This document shows positions 60,830 to 64,000 of a DNA stretch of 64,000 bases, one piece after another. The position numbers and the translations under genes were made by a program. A model generated the notes under the pieces. The model made no database searches. It saw only the letters and a list, made by a program, of their open reading frames with translations, and had not been told where the DNA came from. The stretch is taken from NCBI RefSeq assembly GCF_030709675.1, contig NZ_JAUZQD010000006.1:1-64000 (forward strand), in the 5' to 3' direction. Each line of letters starts with the position of its first letter. Positions within the stretch are counted from its first letter, which is position 1. This DNA is from Symbioplanes lichenis (GTDB taxonomy: Bacteria; Actinomycetota; Actinomycetes; Mycobacteriales; Micromonosporaceae).

Positions 60830-61730
60830 CAAGGGCGGCGGCCATGGCCTCTCGATAGCCGATCGGCGGGCGGGACAGCAGCGACCGGATCGGTGACGCG
60901 TCGCCGACCAGGTCGGCGTCGGAGCCGGGGCCGACGAAGCCCGCGACCGCACCCTTGGGCATGCCGGCCGCCCGCTCCAGCACCGGCGCCAGGGCGGCGA
61001 CGGCCCGGCGCGGGAGGTAGAGCTTGAGGGGCGGGCGGCGGCCCAGGTGGGCGGCGGCCTCGTCGATCATCTGGCCGACGGTGAGGATGTCGTCGGAGCC
61101 GACGTCGAAGTGCCGCCCGTGCGCGCGGGGCTCGTCCATCAGCTGCACCAGCGCGCCCGCCAGGTCGTCGACGGCGACGGTGCGGAAGCGGGTGCGGCGG
61201 CCGGCCATGATCATGGCGACGGGGGTGCGGGCGCCGCGTTCGATCATGCCGAAGCCGTCGCCGCCGTGGCCCACGATCATGCCGGGGCGCAGGACGGTGA
61301 CGTCGAGGCCGCTGGCGAAGAGCATCTGCTCGGTGCGGGCCCGGCCGCGGCCCCAGCTGCTGGCGGCGTCCGGGGCGGTGCCGATCGCGGTGAGATAGAG
61401 CAAGCGGCGCACCCCGTGGCGGCGGGCGGCGTCGACCACGTTGCGCAGGCCGGCCTGCTCGACCTCCATGAAGTCGACGTCGCGCCGGGACTGCCGGGAC
61501 AGCGTGTGCACCAGGAAGTGGACCGCGTGCACCGACTCCGCCGCCTGCTCCACCGCAGCCGCGTCGAGCATGTCGCCCTGGACCAGCTCGACCCGGTCAC
61601 CGGCCAGGTCCCGCGCGCGCTGTGGGTCGCGGACCAGGCAGCGCACCCGGTGATCGGCCGCCAGCAGCGCCGCGACCAGCCGCCGGCCCACGAATCCGGT
61701 CGCTCCCAGCACCAGCACCGGTTGTTCCAT
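60816..61730 (-). CDS. NmrA-like NAD(P)-binding oxidoreductase (atypical SDR)
   Basis: 304 residues from ATG 61730 (MEQPVLVLGATGFVGRRLV). Glycine-rich VLGATGFVG, RCLVRDPQRA, VQGDMLDAAAVEQA and LLYLTAIGTAPD are those of the atypical SDR/NmrA group; C-terminal RFRTVAVDDLAGALVQLMDEP is the family's end. It may be a quinone or flavonoid reductase-like enzyme or redox sensor. It is divergent from the TetR gene at 61811 and has two 21-bp palindromes between them. Confidence 0.88.
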   Translation of the reverse strand: MEQPVLVLGATGFVGRRLVAALLAADHRVRCLVRDPQRARDLAGDRVELVQGDMLDAAAVEQAAESVHAVHFLVHTLSRQSRRDVDFMEVEQAGLRNVVDAARRHGVRRLLYLTAIGTAPDAASSWGRGRARTEQMLFASGLDVTVLRPGMIVGHGGDGFGMIERGARTPVAMIMAGRRTRFRTVAVDDLAGALVQLMDEPRAHGRHFDVGSDDILTVGQMIDEAAAHLGRRPPLKLYLPRRAVAALAPVLERAAGMPKGAVAGFVGPGSDADLVGDASPIRSLLSRPPIGYREAMAAALANAS

Positions 61731-61747
61731 GACAGACCCCAAACGCT

Positions 61748-61796
61748 TGACGACATTGCGTGTCGTCACTCTGCCTGATGACACTACATGTCGTCA
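61748..61796. promoter_or_regulatory. Two 21-bp TetR operator palindromes
   Basis: 61748-61768 reads TGACGACA-TTGCG-TGTCGTCA (perfect 8-bp arms) and 61776-61796 reads TGATGACA-CTACA-TGTCGTCA (one mismatch). They lie between the divergent NmrA-like and TetR genes, with centres 28 bp apart. The second ends 14 bp before the TetR start. Confidence 0.85.
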
Positions 61797-61810
61797 ACTA
61801 GACTGGGGGC

Positions 61811-62377
61811 ATGAGCCGATGGGAGCCCGGAGCGGCGGAACGACTGCAGGCCGCGGCGCTGGAGCTGTTCGTCGAGCATGGCTTCGCGGCCGTCACGGTG
61901 CCGCAGATCACGGCCCGGGCCGGGCTGACCACGCGGACGTTCTTCCGGCACTTCGCCGACAAGCGCGAGGTGCTCTTCGCGGGCGAGGACGCCGTGCCGC
62001 CGGTCATCACGCGGTTCTTCGCCGAGGCGCCGGCCGGCCTGAGCACGATGCAGCTGATCGAGCGCGGGCTGTGCGAGGTCGTCGCGCCGCGCTTCGCGGG
62101 GATGCGCGACCAGCTCCGCGTACGCCGGGAAGTGGTCCGCTCCGACGAAGGCCTGCGCGAGCGGGAGCTGCGCAAAGGGGCGCTCGTGGCGGAGGCCGGC
62201 GCCGCGGGCTTCCGGGCGCGGGGGCTGGGCGAGCTCGAGGCGGCCGTCGCCGCGCAGCTCGCCGCCACGATCATCGGCACGGCCGTCGCCCGCTGGCTCG
62301 ACGAGCCCGAGGAGCGGCCCCTGACCGACATCGTCCGGGAGACGATCGCGGCGCTGAAGGATGTGGTGCAACACTGA
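61811..62377 (+). CDS. TetR-family transcriptional regulator
   Basis: 188 residues. HTH: AAERLQAAALELFVEHGFAAVTVPQITARAGLTTRTFFRHFADKREVLFAG, the TTRTFFRHF type common among regulators of SDR genes. The C-terminal domain ends TIIGTAVARWLDEPEERPLTD. It almost certainly binds the two TGACGACA palindromes and represses itself and the divergent NmrA-like gene. A 63-aa membrane ORF follows 24 nt downstream. Confidence 0.93.
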   Translation: MSRWEPGAAERLQAAALELFVEHGFAAVTVPQITARAGLTTRTFFRHFADKREVLFAGEDAVPPVITRFFAEAPAGLSTMQLIERGLCEVVAPRFAGMRDQLRVRREVVRSDEGLRERELRKGALVAEAGAAGFRARGLGELEAAVAAQLAATIIGTAVARWLDEPEERPLTDIVRETIAALKDVVQH

Positions 62378-62401
62378 CGCCGCGGGCAGCGTCCAAGAGG
62401 T

Positions 62402-62593
62402 ATGGGCGACGAGCAGCACCACCTCGCGGAAGCACTGCGCACCGCGGTGCCGTTACGGCAGGCGCCGACCCGCGGCCAGCTGGAGTTCTTCGTCGCCGCC
62501 GGGCGCCGGCGGGTGCGGCGGCGCCGCGCGTGGTTCGCACTGCTGCTCGTCGCGGCGGCCCTGAGCGGCCTGGTGCTGGGGACGACGCTGTGA
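62402..62593 (+). CDS. 63-aa single-pass membrane protein
   Basis: ATG 62402. The first 32 residues are soluble and mixed-charge (MGDEQHHLAEALRTAVPLRQ), then the basic cluster GRRRVRRRRA and one membrane helix WFALLLVAAALSGLVLGTTL at the C-terminus. That is the layout of a tail-anchored protein with a cytoplasmic N-terminus. Its stop overlaps the 5' edge of a terminator hairpin. Likely co-transcribed with the TetR gene. Function unknown. Confidence 0.65.
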   Translation: MGDEQHHLAEALRTAVPLRQAPTRGQLEFFVAAGRRRVRRRRAWFALLLVAAALSGLVLGTTL

Positions 62594-62620
62594 GGCCCCC
62601 CGCACAAGCGAGGGGCCTCA
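62591..62620. terminator. Bidirectional terminator between convergent genes
   Basis: TGAGGCCCC (62591-62599) pairs with GGGGCCTCA (62612-62620) around a 12-nt loop. It lies exactly between the plus-strand 63-aa gene and the minus-strand subtilase gene and can serve both. Confidence 0.75.
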
Positions 62621-62626
62621 CAAGCG

Positions 62627-64000
62627 TCAGCGCAGCGGGATCAGCTGCGCCTCGTCCTTGCTGCGGTTGTCCGGCGTGACGACCATCCAGCCCCGGGCCG
62701 GGCTCTTCGCCAGCTCGGCCTTCGAGACGGTCACCGTCGTGGTGGCCCGCCGGTTCGGGGCGACCGGGACGACGGCGCCGGTGTTGACGGCCGGCGTGAA
62801 CGCGTTGAAGGACGCGGTCCCGGCGATCTCGTCGTCCTGACCGTCGATGATGCCGAACGTCGCGGCGTGATACGTGAACCGCGGGTTCGTGGCCGACAGG
62901 CACGGCGACCCCGGCTGACACAGCTGCGAGACCAGCACGGGCAAGGTCACGGTGCTGCTGTCGTACGGAGCCTCGGCGAAGAACTCCAGCGTCATGTCCT
63001 CCGTCCGCAGGTCCACCACGGCCGTCACCAGCTGCCCGGTGAGGTCACCGGTGGTCAGCAGCCCGTAGTCGACGCCGACGACGTTGTAGTCGTCCACCTT
63101 GTCGCCGTCGACGTCCACGTAGACGTCCCACTCGTTGCGGGCCGCGTTGCCGAAGCGCCCGTGGGTGTTGAGCGCGAAGGCCAGCGTCCCGTCCGGGCGG
63201 CGCTGCGCCCCGACGGCGCGCAGGTCGGCGGCGCCGGCCCCGGCGTCCTTGGCGTCGCTGAGACCCCACGCGAAGATCTCGGCCGTACCGCTGATGGCGC
63301 CCTTGACGTTGGTGAGCGTGGCCGTGGCCTTGCCCGACTTCTGCAGCGCCCGCCGGTCGAGCTGGGTGCTGACCTTCGAGACCGACTGCGGCACCAGATA
63401 GTACGGAACCCGCAGCGCGACGCCCTTGTTGCTGCCCGCCACAGGGGCGAGCTTGATCAGGCCGGCCACGTCGTGGAAGGCGCTCGCGTCCCCGGCCGTC
63501 GCCGCCGGCACCGCGAGGGTGACGGCGACCGAGACCGATTTCCGCGCCGGGACGGTGATCTTCTTGGTCGACGGCTTGACGGTGTGCGGGCTGCCGGCCG
63601 CGCGCTCGGTGCCGACGGTGAAGGTCGCGGCCTTGGCGCCGAGGTTCTTCACCGTGACGGTCTTCGTCGTGCGGTAGTTCTTGTCCAGCTCGCTGAAGCC
63701 GTAGTTGAGCGTCGCGGTTCCGCTGTCACCGAGCGCGACGACCTGCGTGTCCACCGCGCCGGGCGCCTGGATCAGGCCGGCGCCGTTGACCCGGGTGGTG
63801 TAGCCGGTGACCCGGGCCGGGTCGGACGTGTTGACCATGGCGGCCTTCAGGTCGGCCACCTTGGACCAGCCCTTGTGCGCCTGCTTGACCAGTGCGGCCT
63901 GCCCGGCGGTCATGGGCGCGGCCATCGAGGTGCCGGACATGGCGACCGGGGCGGTGCCCGTGCCGACGGCGGCGGAGAAGATGCTGACGCCCGGGGCGGT
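62627..64000 (-). CDS. Subtilisin-like serine protease (S8), C-terminal part, N-terminus outside window
   Basis: The minus-strand frame stays open to base 64000, so only the last 457 codons are visible. The catalytic Ser is in VAMSGTSMAAPMTAGQAALV; just upstream APGVSIFSAAVG is the preceding strand of the subtilase fold. The catalytic Asp and His must lie beyond the edge. After the protease domain come a Fn-III/DUF-like stalk (ATLNYGFSELDKNYRTTKTV), a VYVDVDGDKVDDYNVVG segment with calcium-loop character and a C-terminal VPVAPNRRATTTVTV beta domain. An extracellular peptidase. Confidence 0.92.
   Translation of the reverse strand, partial: TAPGVSIFSAAVGTGTAPVAMSGTSMAAPMTAGQAALVKQAHKGWSKVADLKAAMVNTSDPARVTGYTTRVNGAGLIQAPGAVDTQVVALGDSGTATLNYGFSELDKNYRTTKTVTVKNLGAKAATFTVGTERAAGSPHTVKPSTKKITVPARKSVSVAVTLAVPAATAGDASAFHDVAGLIKLAPVAGSNKGVALRVPYYLVPQSVSKVSTQLDRRALQKSGKATATLTNVKGAISGTAEIFAWGLSDAKDAGAGAADLRAVGAQRRPDGTLAFALNTHGRFGNAARNEWDVYVDVDGDKVDDYNVVGVDYGLLTTGDLTGQLVTAVVDLRTEDMTLEFFAEAPYDSSTVTLPVLVSQLCQPGSPCLSATNPRFTYHAATFGIIDGQDDEIAGTASFNAFTPAVNTGAVVPVAPNRRATTTVTVSKAELAKSPARGWMVVTPDNRSKDEAQLIPLR

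Noticed and set aside
57494..60952. Minus-strand open frame of 1152 codons
   Set aside because: It is antisense to the DUF385, GlxA-type and gap genes, all with intact motifs.

Overview
The window is high-GC actinobacterial DNA (long NNG/NNC-rich reading frames, many GTG starts). The gene content (F420-type oxidoreductases, many TetR-MFS pairs, SigE-family ECF sigma factor, plant-polymer hydrolases, FG-GAP-like secreted proteins) fits a soil Micromonosporaceae member such as Actinoplanes; that placement is inference. No rRNA, tRNA, CRISPR array or intact insertion sequence was seen.

Layout. 1-7.5 kb (all minus): start of a large secreted DNRLRE-domain protein cut by the window edge, a short UvrA-type ABC protein, a five-repeat FG-GAP-like secreted protein, a 2Fe-2S ferredoxin-like protein and small hypotheticals. 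7.5-11.9 kb: a coupled gene pair, a GH13 alpha-amylase-type enzyme and a galactose-oxidase-type radical-copper oxidase, neither with a visible signal peptide. 12-14.4 kb: an ArsR/DHFR-like/SRPBCC operon and an LLM F420 oxidoreductase. 14.5-17.8 kb: an MFS exporter, a PAP2 membrane enzyme and a divergent TetR gene sharing four copies of a 19-bp operator-like motif. 17.8-19.5 kb: a patch of decayed genes. 19.5-29.2 kb: DNA ligase, GAF histidine kinase, thymidine kinase, ECF sigma factor with an overlapping 63-aa ORF, YiaA/B protein, nitronate monooxygenase, chemoreceptor, DUF4396 protein and a beta-hydroxyacid dehydrogenase. 29.2-35 kb: a 1904-residue surface protein of 13 cadherin/Ig-like repeats with an LPLTG sorting signal. 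35-40.3 kb: two TetR-MFS pairs around an Asp23-family protein. 40.4-49.7 kb: secreted polymer-degrading genes (GH95-GH12 operon, PL1 pectate lyase, duplicated zinc metallopeptidase, tannase-like hydrolase) interrupted by a STAS/PP2C regulatory pair. 49.7-52 kb: phosphoketolase. 52.2-55.8 kb: an AT-richer insert with an LRR-Roc-COR (Roco) GTPase beside a frameshifted phosphoribosyltransferase remnant. 55.8-64 kb: a Tat-exported beta-propeller protein, DUF385 protein, GlxA-type regulator, GAPDH, lipoprotein, NmrA-like protein with its TetR, and the 3' half of a subtilase.

How it works together. Three themes stand out: (i) repeated local circuits in which a TetR regulator sits divergent to a transporter or oxidoreductase with clear palindromic sites between them; (ii) a plant cell-wall utilisation block in which the GH95-GH12 operon and the pectate lyase share a GGTAAGCGCTT-type LacI-like operator; (iii) several hairpins whose 3' arm carries the Shine-Dalgarno of the following gene. 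The most unusual items are the signal-less radical-copper oxidase coupled to a GH13 enzyme, the isolated Roco GTPase, the 31-bp tandem repeat that copies an MFS stop codon, and several small coupled ORFs of unknown role.
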